DNA of 64,000 nucleotides, taken from contig NZ_CALJPC010000016.1 of assembly GCF_937981295.1 (NCBI RefSeq), positions 13,831 through 77,830 of the forward strand. Reading direction: 5' to 3'. Source of the DNA: an uncultured Campylobacter sp. (lineage in GTDB: Bacteria > Campylobacterota > Campylobacteria > Campylobacterales > Campylobacteraceae). The first letter of the stretch is position 1. The number at the start of each line of letters is the position of its first letter. This document shows, piece by piece, positions 56,592 through 64,000 of the stretch. The translations under genes and the position numbers were made by a program. Under the pieces are notes generated by a model. That model had not been told where the DNA came from. It was given only the letters and a program-made list of their open reading frames with translations, and ran no database searches.

Positions 56592-57335
56592 TCAGCCGCC
56601 GTCGATGTCGAAGTCAAGATGCTCTTTGAAATAAGCGCGCAGTCTGCGGCGGTCGTTGCGGCCGGGCGTGATCGCAAACCACAGCACGCGGTCGTTTAGA
56701 TCCTTGCCGCGGATCAGCACGGTGTCGCGCAGCAAGATGTCGTGAAAGTCGCCGTTTAGCCGCCACGACGAGAGCGCCTTGGCGAAGAAAAAGATCGCGA
56801 CGCTCGCTATCAGCATCACGAATGCCATGCCTACGCGCTCGCTCATGGCGATACCGACTAGCCACAGCACGATTATAGACGCATACGCAAAGTTCAGAAA
56901 CTTCTCGTATTTTACGTAGCGGGAGTGGCTAAGCGCCGTGTAGTTCGTGCAGGTGCGCAAAAAGCCCGGCGTGAGCCTAACGTAGTCGATATTAAAGAGC
57001 AGGATTTCGCTCTTGCCCGCACCCGAGACGAAGGTGATCGCGTGGTCGCTAAATTTAAACAGCCCGCCGCCGTCGCGCCCCTGATACCAAGCTACGCCCG
57101 CGATCAAAAGCCCCAAAATCCCGCCTCCGCCGCGACCGCGACCGTTTCCTAAAAAAATTTTATCTAAATCAAGCCGGGCCGACACGCCGTAAAAAAATAT
57201 AAAGACCATCATCGCAATGACGAAGATCACGATGAAGGAGTTGTCGTTTTTGACGCTAAATCCGCCTGCACTCGCGGTTCGTGCGCCGCGGCTGCGAAGG
57301 GCGGCTTTGTAGTCTTTGGTGCTAAAAGTAGGCAT
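56592..57335 (-). CDS. Hypothetical membrane protein
   Basis: A 247-residue protein starting at the ATG at 57335 (MPTFSTKDYKAALRSRG) after AAAGGAAG. Hydrophobic segments lie near residues 33-50 (FIVIFVIAMMVFIFFYGV), 72-84, 148-164 and 170-186. A glycine/arginine-rich patch (GNGRGRGGGG) lies between the first two. The C-terminal part is soluble and basic. No family recognised; the arrangement suggests an inner-membrane protein of unknown function. Confidence 0.6.
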   Translation of the reverse strand: MPTFSTKDYKAALRSRGARTASAGGFSVKNDNSFIVIFVIAMMVFIFFYGVSARLDLDKIFLGNGRGRGGGGILGLLIAGVAWYQGRDGGGLFKFSDHAITFVSGAGKSEILLFNIDYVRLTPGFLRTCTNYTALSHSRYVKYEKFLNFAYASIIVLWLVGIAMSERVGMAFVMLIASVAIFFFAKALSSWRLNGDFHDILLRDTVLIRGKDLNDRVLWFAITPGRNDRRRLRAYFKEHLDFDIDGG

Positions 57336-57490
57336 CAGCTTCCTTTCTTTCGGGCTTGCGAAACTCTTTTGTGCTTTCAAAGCCCATTTAAAACGGTGAA
57401 ATTTTATAAAATTTCAGATCAAATTCGGATTAAATTTCAAATTTGAAGAGGCTTTAAAATTTAAGCGGGTTCCAAATTTAAAGGATTTAA

Positions 57491-57786
57491 AATTTAGCCG
57501 CCGAACTTAATATCACAATAAAGCACTACAGAGGCTTTGCGGGTGAAGCTACTCCGTTAAGAGCGGCGAACGCTTTGGAAGTACGGCATTTTGAGTTTTG
57601 CAATGCTCTAAAATATAAAGGAATTTCAGTGCTAAATTTAAATGCACCGGCAGGCGAATGCTTGCCAGTGCGGGCTGCTGATTTTGCGGCGAAATTTAAA
57701 ACACGGCTTTACAAGATTTAGCGGATGCGAGTTTCGCGGAAGCGCAGCCGCGCGGACAGATGGCGAATGTGTGGCAATTATCATAA
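57491..57786 (+). pseudogene. possible decayed gene in two frames
   Basis: A frame from 57491 (after TAA) encodes ELNITIKHYRGFAGEATPLR and on to LNAPAGECLPVRAADFAAKF, stopping at 57721. A second frame then reads TALQDLADASFAEAQPRGQM and ends at 57786. Codon use is coding-like in both, and the switch falls near 57700. No start codon or ribosome site is visible and no family is recognised. Confidence 0.25.
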
Positions 57787-58179
57787 ATTTAAAATGCGGG
57801 GCGCTGCGCGATCTCACCAAATATATGGAAAATTTTACGGCAAATTTAAAACGCAGTCTCGCGTAATTTAATATGGCGGATTAAAATGCGGCTTGCAGCG
57901 GTTAGTGCGGTAAATTTACTCTGTGGTTGCAGTTAAAATTTCCGCCGCGCGGAGTAAATGTCGCGCAGAGCTAAATTCGCCGCGTAGAAGCTAAATTTCG
58001 CGTCGCAGTTAAATTCACAATAGTCAAATCGCAGCGAGCTAAAACGCTATAAATTTAGAGCTCGCCGCCGTAAACGCTTGACTTGCGGCTGAGCCGCGAT
58101 CTTTTATTATAAGATGCCTATTGTTCGCATTCCTGCGGCTGGTTAAAACAAACCGCACAACGCTTTAAATTTTAAAATT
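57787..58179. other. spacer, no gene seen
   Basis: GCG- and AAATTT-rich filler between a decayed frame and prs. A small stem GCGGC-TGA-GCCGC lies at about 58086-58098. Confidence 0.45.
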
Positions 58180-59109
58180 TTATTTAAATAAGCTGTTTAC
58201 GCTCTCGTCGTGATATACGCGCCTGATAACCTCGCCGAAAAGCGGAGCGACGCTGATTACCTTGATGCGGTCGCTCTCCTGCTTTAGCGGGATTGTGTCG
58301 GTCACGACGAGGCCGTCTAGCGCGCCGCTTTCGATGCGCTCGTATGCCGGGCCGCTCAGCACGGCGTGCGTACAAAACGCGCTGACGCTCTTCGCGCCCT
58401 GTTCCTTAAACGCGCCCGCGGCCTTGACGATGGTGCCCGCGGTGTCGATCATATCGTCGATTAGGATCACGTCCTTGCCCGCGACGTCGCCGATGATGTT
58501 CATCACCTCGCTTTTGTTCGCCTCCTCGCGGCGCTTATCGACGATCACCAGATCGAGCGAGAGCTTTTTAGCGAAGCTTCTGGCGCGCGCGACGCCGCCA
58601 ACGTCGGGGCTGGCGATGATCGGATTTTTTAAATTTTTCTCTTTCAGATAATCCAAAAATATCAGCGAGCCGTAGAGGTTATCGACAGGCACGTCGAAAA
58701 AGCCCTGTATCTGCCCCGCGTGCAGATCCATCGTGACGACGCGGTCGATGCCTGCCGTCTGCATCATATTTGCCACGAGCTTCGCGCTGATCGGCACACG
58801 CGGGGCCGCCTTGCGGTCTTGGCGAGCGTAGCCGAAGTAGGGCACGACCGCCGTGATCGAGTTCGCGCTGGAGCGCTTCAGCGCGTCTGTTAGGATCAAA
58901 AGCTCCATCAGATTGGAGTTTGCGGGCGCGCATGTGGGCTGGATGACGAAGACGTCCTTACCGCGCACGCTCTCGCCGATCTGGACGCTGATTTCGCCGT
59001 CGCTGAAGGTTTTGATCGCGCATTCGCTAAGCGGTAGCGAGAGATATTTGGAGATTTTTTTGGCAAATTCGGGATTTGCGGTGCCGGAGAAAATTTTATA
59101 TCCGCGCAT
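58180..59109 (-). CDS. prs: Ribose-phosphate pyrophosphokinase
   Basis: PRPP synthetase supplies PRPP for nucleotide, His and Trp synthesis. The 309 residues contain the family features FSDGEISVQI near residue 37, VVPYFGYARQDRK near residue 93, MDLHAGQIQGFFD near residue 126, SPDVGGVARARSFAKKL, KRREEANKSEV and the PRPP loop VILIDDMIDTAGTI near residue 214. Normal length. It stands alone on the minus strand, with no partners nearby. Confidence 0.97.
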   Translation of the reverse strand: MRGYKIFSGTANPEFAKKISKYLSLPLSECAIKTFSDGEISVQIGESVRGKDVFVIQPTCAPANSNLMELLILTDALKRSSANSITAVVPYFGYARQDRKAAPRVPISAKLVANMMQTAGIDRVVTMDLHAGQIQGFFDVPVDNLYGSLIFLDYLKEKNLKNPIIASPDVGGVARARSFAKKLSLDLVIVDKRREEANKSEVMNIIGDVAGKDVILIDDMIDTAGTIVKAAGAFKEQGAKSVSAFCTHAVLSGPAYERIESGALDGLVVTDTIPLKQESDRIKVISVAPLFGEVIRRVYHDESVNSLFK

Positions 59110-59837
59110 TTTGATGACCTTTGGATTGAAATTTGCTCGAATTCTACACCAAAAGCGCTAAATTTTAGCTAATTCGCCCGCCGCGCTCGCGTAAAATTCA
59201 TAAGCGTGCATCGCGAACCGCAGCCAGTTTGCGAGATAAATTTTTAAAATTTCAGGGCGCCTCGGTTCGCCGCGGTCTTACTAAGGTGAAATTTGGCTTT
59301 GGATTGTAGCCGATACGCGCGCAGGTCATCGTAGCCCGCTTTTGTGCCAGTAGCTGCGCGGATGTGGCTAAAACCGTATCGCAGAGGGCGGGGTGCCGGT
59401 TAGCGCGGAATTTTATATTTGCGATACAGACGAGCAGAATTTTATCTTTTAAAGCTGCGGAGATTATGCGTAAATTTAGATTTGAGCCTGTGCGGGACGA
59501 CTGCGCGAATGCTTCGGCGCGCTAAGTTTAGACTGCCGCGGCGTATAAATTTTAGATTTCTTAAGCGGTTAAATTTAAAATGCGCTTTGCTTTGACGAAA
59601 ATTTAAAGCTCGCTTTGACGATCAAATTTAAAAGTTCGCTATCTAGAGCTTGATTGTGCGCTGCGAAATTTTAAAATTTATCGTGCGAGCTCCATTCACC
59701 GTGTAAATTTAGATACTGCCTTTGCCGCTTCAATTTTAAAATCGTGCAGGTTTGCTTCGTAGCGTAAATTTCGGAATCGTTTTTTGAGCGCTTAAATTTT
59801 AAAATCGCACAGAGGTGAATTTAATCCGCAGCAAGCG
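59110..59837. other. about 730-bp spacer, no gene seen
   Basis: A mosaic of AAATTTTAAAATT words and GCG-rich phrases with stops in all frames. No RNA gene or terminator is recognised. Confidence 0.45.
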
Positions 59838-61916
59838 TTATTCTGTGATTTTGGTGGGCTCGCCGAAGAGTCTATTCATCTCGGAGATCAAAATTTCCTT
59901 GCCGTCCTGCGCGCCGTTTGCGAGCTCGGCGAGGCCTGCTTTGGCGGCGCGCACGCTCTTGCTCGTATCGCGGGGCTTTGCGGCGTAGTTTTGCGGATCG
60001 GTGGATCTTAGCAGATCGTCTTTGGGCGGCTGTTTTTCGCCCTCGCCGCTAGCGCCGTTTTTTTGCGGTTTTGCCGCTTTTGGCGCGGAATTTTCTTCGG
60101 AATTTTCGCCGCCGCTTGAAATTTCATTTTGCTCGGAGTTTGCGGTCTTGCTTGCGCCCGAGTCGGAATTTTGCGCGCCGCTCGAGTTTTCAAGCGGTTT
60201 TGTCGCACTGCCTGTCCCGTCTTTTGCTTTATCATTCGCTGTGCTATCTACGTTACTAGAGGCGGAATTTTCTGCGCTGTTTTGTGCAGAATTTTCCTGC
60301 TTCTGCGGCGCGCCCTGCTCGATCTTGATGGCCGCGCTCTCGCCGAAAAGCGATTTTAGCACGCTATTTATCGCTCGCGAGCCCTTGCGCAGGTACTCTC
60401 TGTCCTGCCCCTGCGCGCGCGAGAGCAGATACAGCGTGCCGCGCTCAAATTTTAAAAATTCCACGCACTTGCTAAATTTCTCGCCCAGATCGTAATCGCG
60501 GTCGTAAATTTTGGCTAGAAAATTCTCGTAAATTTCATTTTGAGCGCCCGTTTTGGCGGATGGGCTAGAATTTTTAGTCTGCGCGTCGCTGCCTGCGTTT
60601 GGTTTTATTTCGTCGCTCGCGTCAGTGCTTTGTTTTGCCGCACCGAAGTTTTGCACAGGGCTTGCGGGACGTTTCGCGCTCGCAGTAAAGCTCGGCACTT
60701 CGCTTGTAGCGCTACCCTGGTCGCTCGGTGCAAAAGCCGCGCCGTCCGGCTCGCTGTTTGGCACAAAAGTCGCGCTTTGGTTGAAATTTGACCTAAAATT
60801 CGGCGCAGAGTTTTGCGCGTTTAAATTAGGCGCCGAAGCGGAAGGATAGCCCTCGCCTTGATCCAGGGATCTGCCGACCTCGATCAGCTCGTCGATCTCG
60901 CGCAGATTGACCGCCTCCATCATCATAAAAATCATCATAGAAATCGCGTAGGTGTTGTCGGGGCTGATGGCGAGCATGCTCTTAGCGCCCGCTAAAATGC
61001 GGAAAAACCGCTCATACATCAGCAGGCTAAATTTCGCGTCGCGGCGCAGGAATTTATCTTTTAAATTTGCGATCATCTCGTCGATTATCGTCTCGGCGTT
61101 GTAGTTTTCGACCTCTTTGATGATCTCGATCGCGCCCGCACGGTCTTGGCGCAGCACTACGTCTAAAATTTCGCCAATTTTGGCGGGATCGAGCAAGCCT
61201 AACATATCGGCGATCGCACGCTCGGTGATACCTTCGCGGCTAAAGATAATCGCCTGATCGAGGAGCGTGAGCGTGTCTCGTAGCGAGCCCGAGCCGCTGC
61301 GCGCTAGAATTTCGAGCGCGCCCTCTTCGTAAGCGATGTTTTCGGTTTTTAAAATTTGCTCTAGATGCGCTACGACGGCGCTTTTGGCGATCGGCTTAAA
61401 GCGAAAGTGCTGCGTGCGCGATAGCACCGTGACGGGAAGCTTGAGCGGATCGGTGGTCGCAAGGATAAATTTTACGTAGCTAGGCGGCTCCTCAAGCGTC
61501 TTTAAAAGCGCGTTGGAGGCCTCTTTGGTGAGCATATGCACCTCGTCGATGATGAAAATTTTAAAGCGCGCGCTTGCGGGATGATACTTCGTCTGCTCGA
61601 TGAGCTCGCGGATATCGTCGATCTTGCGGTGGCTGGCGGCGTCCATCTCGATGATGTCGATGTGGCGCCCCTCGTTTGCCATTACGCAGTTATCGCAGAT
61701 CTCGCACGGCTTGCCGGTAGGGCCTTCGTCGCATAAAAGCGCTTTGGCAAAAATCCTAGCCGTCGAGGTTTTGCCGCTGCCGCGAAGTCCGCTGAAAAGA
61801 TATGCGTGGCTCAGCCTGCCCGAATCCAGCGCGTGCGCGAGGCTTTTGGCGACGGCGTCTTGACCGATGAGCTGCTCGAAGCTTTTGGGTCTGTATTTTA
61901 AAGCGAGTGCTTGCAA
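59838..61916 (-). CDS. dnaX: DNA polymerase III gamma/tau subunit
   Basis: DnaX loads the sliding clamp. The 692-residue form starts at TTG 61916, with AAAGGAGA 5 bases upstream and LQALALKYRPKSFEQLIG following. Walker A is GLRGSGKTSTARIF near residue 40, zinc-binding Cys lie in CDEGPTGKPCEICDNC near residue 63, and the DEXH-like box is FIIDEVHMLTKEASNA near residue 118. Lid and clamp-loader domains run to about residue 360. From there a long Ser/Ala/Asn/Lys-rich tail, with few conserved blocks, runs to the end. Ancient programmed-frameshift signals for gamma are not visible. Confidence 0.94.
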   Translation of the reverse strand: MQALALKYRPKSFEQLIGQDAVAKSLAHALDSGRLSHAYLFSGLRGSGKTSTARIFAKALLCDEGPTGKPCEICDNCVMANEGRHIDIIEMDAASHRKIDDIRELIEQTKYHPASARFKIFIIDEVHMLTKEASNALLKTLEEPPSYVKFILATTDPLKLPVTVLSRTQHFRFKPIAKSAVVAHLEQILKTENIAYEEGALEILARSGSGSLRDTLTLLDQAIIFSREGITERAIADMLGLLDPAKIGEILDVVLRQDRAGAIEIIKEVENYNAETIIDEMIANLKDKFLRRDAKFSLLMYERFFRILAGAKSMLAISPDNTYAISMMIFMMMEAVNLREIDELIEVGRSLDQGEGYPSASAPNLNAQNSAPNFRSNFNQSATFVPNSEPDGAAFAPSDQGSATSEVPSFTASAKRPASPVQNFGAAKQSTDASDEIKPNAGSDAQTKNSSPSAKTGAQNEIYENFLAKIYDRDYDLGEKFSKCVEFLKFERGTLYLLSRAQGQDREYLRKGSRAINSVLKSLFGESAAIKIEQGAPQKQENSAQNSAENSASSNVDSTANDKAKDGTGSATKPLENSSGAQNSDSGASKTANSEQNEISSGGENSEENSAPKAAKPQKNGASGEGEKQPPKDDLLRSTDPQNYAAKPRDTSKSVRAAKAGLAELANGAQDGKEILISEMNRLFGEPTKITE

Positions 61917-61974
61917 AATTTCTCCTTTGATCTTGCAATGATACAAAAAAATCTATAAATTTTAAATTTAGTGC

Positions 61975-61980
61975 TACAAT
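61975..61980 (+). promoter_or_regulatory. -10 box for the YajG-like lipoprotein gene
   Basis: TACAAT preceded by GTGC, 28 bp upstream of the ATG at 62009 and divergent from dnaX. Confidence 0.5.
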
Positions 61981-62008
61981 GCGCCCGAATTTCAGAAAAA
62001 GGATCGAA

Positions 62009-62557
62009 ATGAAAAAATTTTTACTCGGCGTCTTTGCGCTATTTTTTGTCGCCTGCTCGCAAACCAGCAGCGTCATCAGCCTAAATCCGTATCTTTCTAA
62101 GGCCGATCAGACCGTAAGCGGCAAGTCGGTAAATATCAACGCGATCAACGATCAGCGCGAAAATCAGATGGTAATCGCCGTTATAAACGACAACGACGGC
62201 AAACTCGTCGATGAAGTGCTTTTAAAAAACAATCTCTCGGCGTGGTTCGATAAGGCTTTGCGCGCGGAGCTTGAGGCTCGCGGCGTAAAGATCGATCCGG
62301 CAAGCCCGAATATCGTAACCGTAAATATTAGAAGCATCTCGGCAGCGATCAACGGCTACTCGAAAGAAAATATGAGCGCAAGAGGCGAGGTTGCGATCTC
62401 TATCGTACAGGGCAACAAAACTACGACCAAGCGCGTTTCGCAGGATCAGAGCCAATTTACCGCGCTTCGCACGGCTAGATCGCTTAATCCTTTTGTGCAA
62501 AGCTTGCTTGGCGACATCGTCAAAAAATCCGCCGATCAAATCATCTCTACGCTTTAG
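62009..62557 (+). CDS. YajG-like lipoprotein
   Basis: A 182-residue lipoprotein starting MKKFLLGVFALFFVAC, with the lipobox FVAC. The mature domain has the YajG-type pattern of short strands and helices (INDQRENQMVIAVINDN; DEVLLKNNLSAWFDKALRAELEARG; NIVTVNIRSIS). The start is at 62009 with AAAAAGGAT upstream. It ends one base before the comF-type gene. Role unknown; envelope-associated. Confidence 0.8.
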   Translation: MKKFLLGVFALFFVACSQTSSVISLNPYLSKADQTVSGKSVNINAINDQRENQMVIAVINDNDGKLVDEVLLKNNLSAWFDKALRAELEARGVKIDPASPNIVTVNIRSISAAINGYSKENMSARGEVAISIVQGNKTTTKRVSQDQSQFTALRTARSLNPFVQSLLGDIVKKSADQIISTL

Positions 62558-63175
62558 ATGCGCTGCGTAAATTGCGGCGCGTTTAGCCTGCGCACGATCT
62601 GCGCCGCCTGCGCCGCAAATTTAGCCGAATGCCGCCTAAGTATGCGGCAGGTGGAGGGCTTTAGCGTGTTTTACTACTACGGCTACTCCGAAATTCGAGA
62701 GCTTATACTTTCTAAACACCACGAATACGGCGCTGCGGTGCTTGCGCGCATAGCCTCTTTAAGCTTAGCGAAATTCCCGCTTCATCTGCAGCGCGAAATT
62801 TCTGCAAATCCGCAAAATTACGAAGCGTTTAAAACGGGCGGGATTTTTAAATTTAACGCCGTGCCGCTGGATGATGACGCTCGCAGCGGCTATTCGCACA
62901 CGGCGATCTTAGCTCGCGCGCTAAAAAGCGAGCTTGTGGGGCCAAAATTTCACTGCCTGCGTGCGCAAAACCGCGTCAAATACACCGGACAGAGTTTGGA
63001 ATTTCGCCTAAAACACAAGCGAAATTTTAAAATTTTAACACCGCCGAAATTCCCCGTGATCCTAGTAGATGACATCATCACCTCGGGTCTTAGCATGCTG
63101 CAAGCGCGCGAGAGCTTGATCGATGGTGGCTTTATGCCCGTGTGCGGCTTGGTTTTAGCTAATGCAAAAGAATAA
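62558..63175 (+). CDS. ComF-family phosphoribosyltransferase
   Basis: A 205-residue ComF-type protein. An N-terminal zinc-like Cys set (CVNC and CAAC) precedes a PRTase domain with the PRPP loop [15 protein letters not shown] near residue 168. ComF proteins act in DNA uptake and single-strand handling in competent bacteria. It starts directly after the YajG-like stop. In Campylobacter such genes often lie beside gyrA, as here. Confidence 0.85.
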   Translation: MRCVNCGAFSLRTICAACAANLAECRLSMRQVEGFSVFYYYGYSEIRELILSKHHEYGAAVLARIASLSLAKFPLHLQREISANPQNYEAFKTGGIFKFNAVPLDDDARSGYSHTAILARALKSELVGPKFHCLRAQNRVKYTGQSLEFRLKHKRNFKILTPPKFPVILVDDIITSGLSMLQARESLIDGGFMPVCGLVLANAKE

Positions 63176-63180
63176 TTCGC

Positions 63181-63186
63181 TATAAT
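63181..63186 (+). promoter_or_regulatory. -10 box for gyrA
   Basis: TATAAT, 28 bp upstream of the gyrA ATG, with AAAAGGAT as ribosome site. Confidence 0.6.
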
Positions 63187-63213
63187 CGCGCTTTAAAATT
63201 TAAAAGGATATTT

Positions 63214-64000
63214 ATGCAATCAAATATGTTTGAAAATCAGGAGATTATCGATATCGACGTCGAGGAATCGATCAAGACGAGTTATCTTGATTACTCGATG
63301 AGCGTTATCATCGGTCGTGCACTACCGGACGCTAGAGACGGCCTAAAGCCGGTGCATAGGCGAATTTTATATGCTATGAACGATCTTGGCGTGGGCTCTC
63401 GCCAGCCATATAAAAAATCTGCTCGTATCGTAGGCGACGTCATCGGTAAATACCATCCGCACGGCGATATCGCCGTTTACGATGCGCTCGTGCGAATGGC
63501 GCAGAGCTTTTCGATGAGAATCCCTTCCGTCGACGGTCAAGGTAACTTCGGATCGATCGACGGCGACGGAGCGGCGGCGATGAGGTACACCGAAGCGCGT
63601 ATGACGCCGCTAGCCGAGGAGCTTTTAAAAGACCTGGATAAAGAGACGGTCGATTTTGTACCTAACTATGACGAGAGCCTAAACGAGCCCGATGTCTTGC
63701 CTGCGCGCGTGCCAAATTTGCTGCTTAACGGCTCGAGCGGAATCGCCGTTGGAATGGCGACGAATATCCCGCCGCACAGCCTAGATGAGCTTGTGGGCGG
63801 TCTTTTGATACTGCTTGAGAATAAAAACGCAAGCCTAGAGGAGATCATGGGCGAGATCAAGGGTCCCGATTTTCCGACCGGCGGCATCATCTACGGCAAA
63901 AAGGGGATCATCGAGGCGTATAAAACGGGCAGAGGGCGCGTTAAAATTCGCGCTAAAACCCATATCGAAAAAAAGGCTAGTAAAGACGTCATCGTAATCG
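63214..64000 (+). CDS. gyrA: DNA gyrase subunit A (N-terminal part; 3' end outside window)
   Basis: GyrA carries the breakage-reunion site of DNA gyrase. The first 262 residues are present. They include [20 protein letters not shown], shown in part, [11 protein letters not shown], the quinolone-resistance-determining region [19 protein letters not shown] (residues 74-92), and the catalytic tyrosine in [14 protein letters not shown] near residue 122. Counting from the ATG, codon 86 is ATC (Ile), where C. jejuni wild type has Thr86; Asp90 is retained. The frame is open to the window edge. Confidence 0.97.
   Translation, partial: MQSNMFENQEIIDIDVEESIKTSYLDYSMSVIIGRALPDARDGLKPVHRRILYAMNDLGVGSRQPYKKSARIVGDVIGKYHPHGDIAVYDALVRMAQSFSMRIPSVDGQGNFGSIDGDGAAAMRYTEARMTPLAEELLKDLDKETVDFVPNYDESLNEPDVLPARVPNLLLNGSSGIAVGMATNIPPHSLDELVGGLLILLENKNASLEEIMGEIKGPDFPTGGIIYGKKGIIEAYKTGRGRVKIRAKTHIEKKASKDVIVI

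Noticed and set aside
60001..60495. 164-codon + strand frame
   Set aside because: Antisense to the low-complexity tail of dnaX and explained by it.

Overview
This window looks like chromosomal DNA from a Campylobacter of the anaerobic, oral, higher-GC type (C. gracilis, C. rectus and C. showae are the obvious comparisons). The reasons are the campylobacterial neighbourhoods (rimM-trmD-rplS; pheS-pheT-aroA-ispH-rpsA-serA; lon-bamD), a GC content in the middle forties with many TTG/GTG starts, -10 boxes of TATAAT type without clear -35 boxes, and spacers packed with AAATTT and GAATTT words. The species is an inference; no 16S gene is present.

Layout. 1-1.4 kb: end of rimM, then trmD and rplS, overlapping. 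1.65-5.8 kb: a two-gene activase system of the 2-hydroxyacyl-CoA dehydratase / benzoyl-CoA reductase family. 6.2-9.5 kb: a lipoprotein, tRNA-Ser(GCU), a cell-shape pair (bactofilin plus M23 endopeptidase) and dps. 10-19.4 kb: a HIT hydrolase diverging from the pheS-pheT-aroA-ispH-rpsA-serA run. 20-25.5 kb: a DUF3137 membrane protein, then a zinc locus (ZnuA-like binding protein and a NicO/DUF1007 metal transporter) diverging from a short Fur-family regulator across a repeat operator. 26.3-31 kb: a DUF465 protein, argJ, a K+ channel, rpmB, rpe and a DEDDh exonuclease. 32.8-35.7 kb: glycerate kinase and a GntP-type permease. 36.8-39.3 kb: a short YrdC/Sua5 protein, an EamA transporter and two small membrane proteins. 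39.6-42.8 kb: lon and bamD.

43-52.7 kb is the most distinctive part. It holds three prepilin-like genes, hpf, and a 2033-residue exported, Cys-containing protein. Codon use there is visibly more AT-rich and AGA-rich than in the housekeeping neighbours. The arrangement resembles a minor-pilin tip complex (GspI/J/K or PilV/W/X) with a large tip protein. It sits where C. jejuni carries fliW-proC-ctsT next to lon-bamD.

53-64 kb: lepA, a frameshifted DUF6882-like gene, a membrane protein, prs, dnaX, a YajG-like lipoprotein, a ComF-type phosphoribosyltransferase and the start of gyrA. The gyrA fragment encodes Ile at codon 86, the position whose Thr-to-Ile change gives fluoroquinolone resistance in C. 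jejuni.

Noncoding space is unusually large for a Campylobacter. Several gaps exceed 500 bp and one is about 1.85 kb. They hold decayed coding fragments, degenerate tandem repeats and very dense RAATTY-type words.
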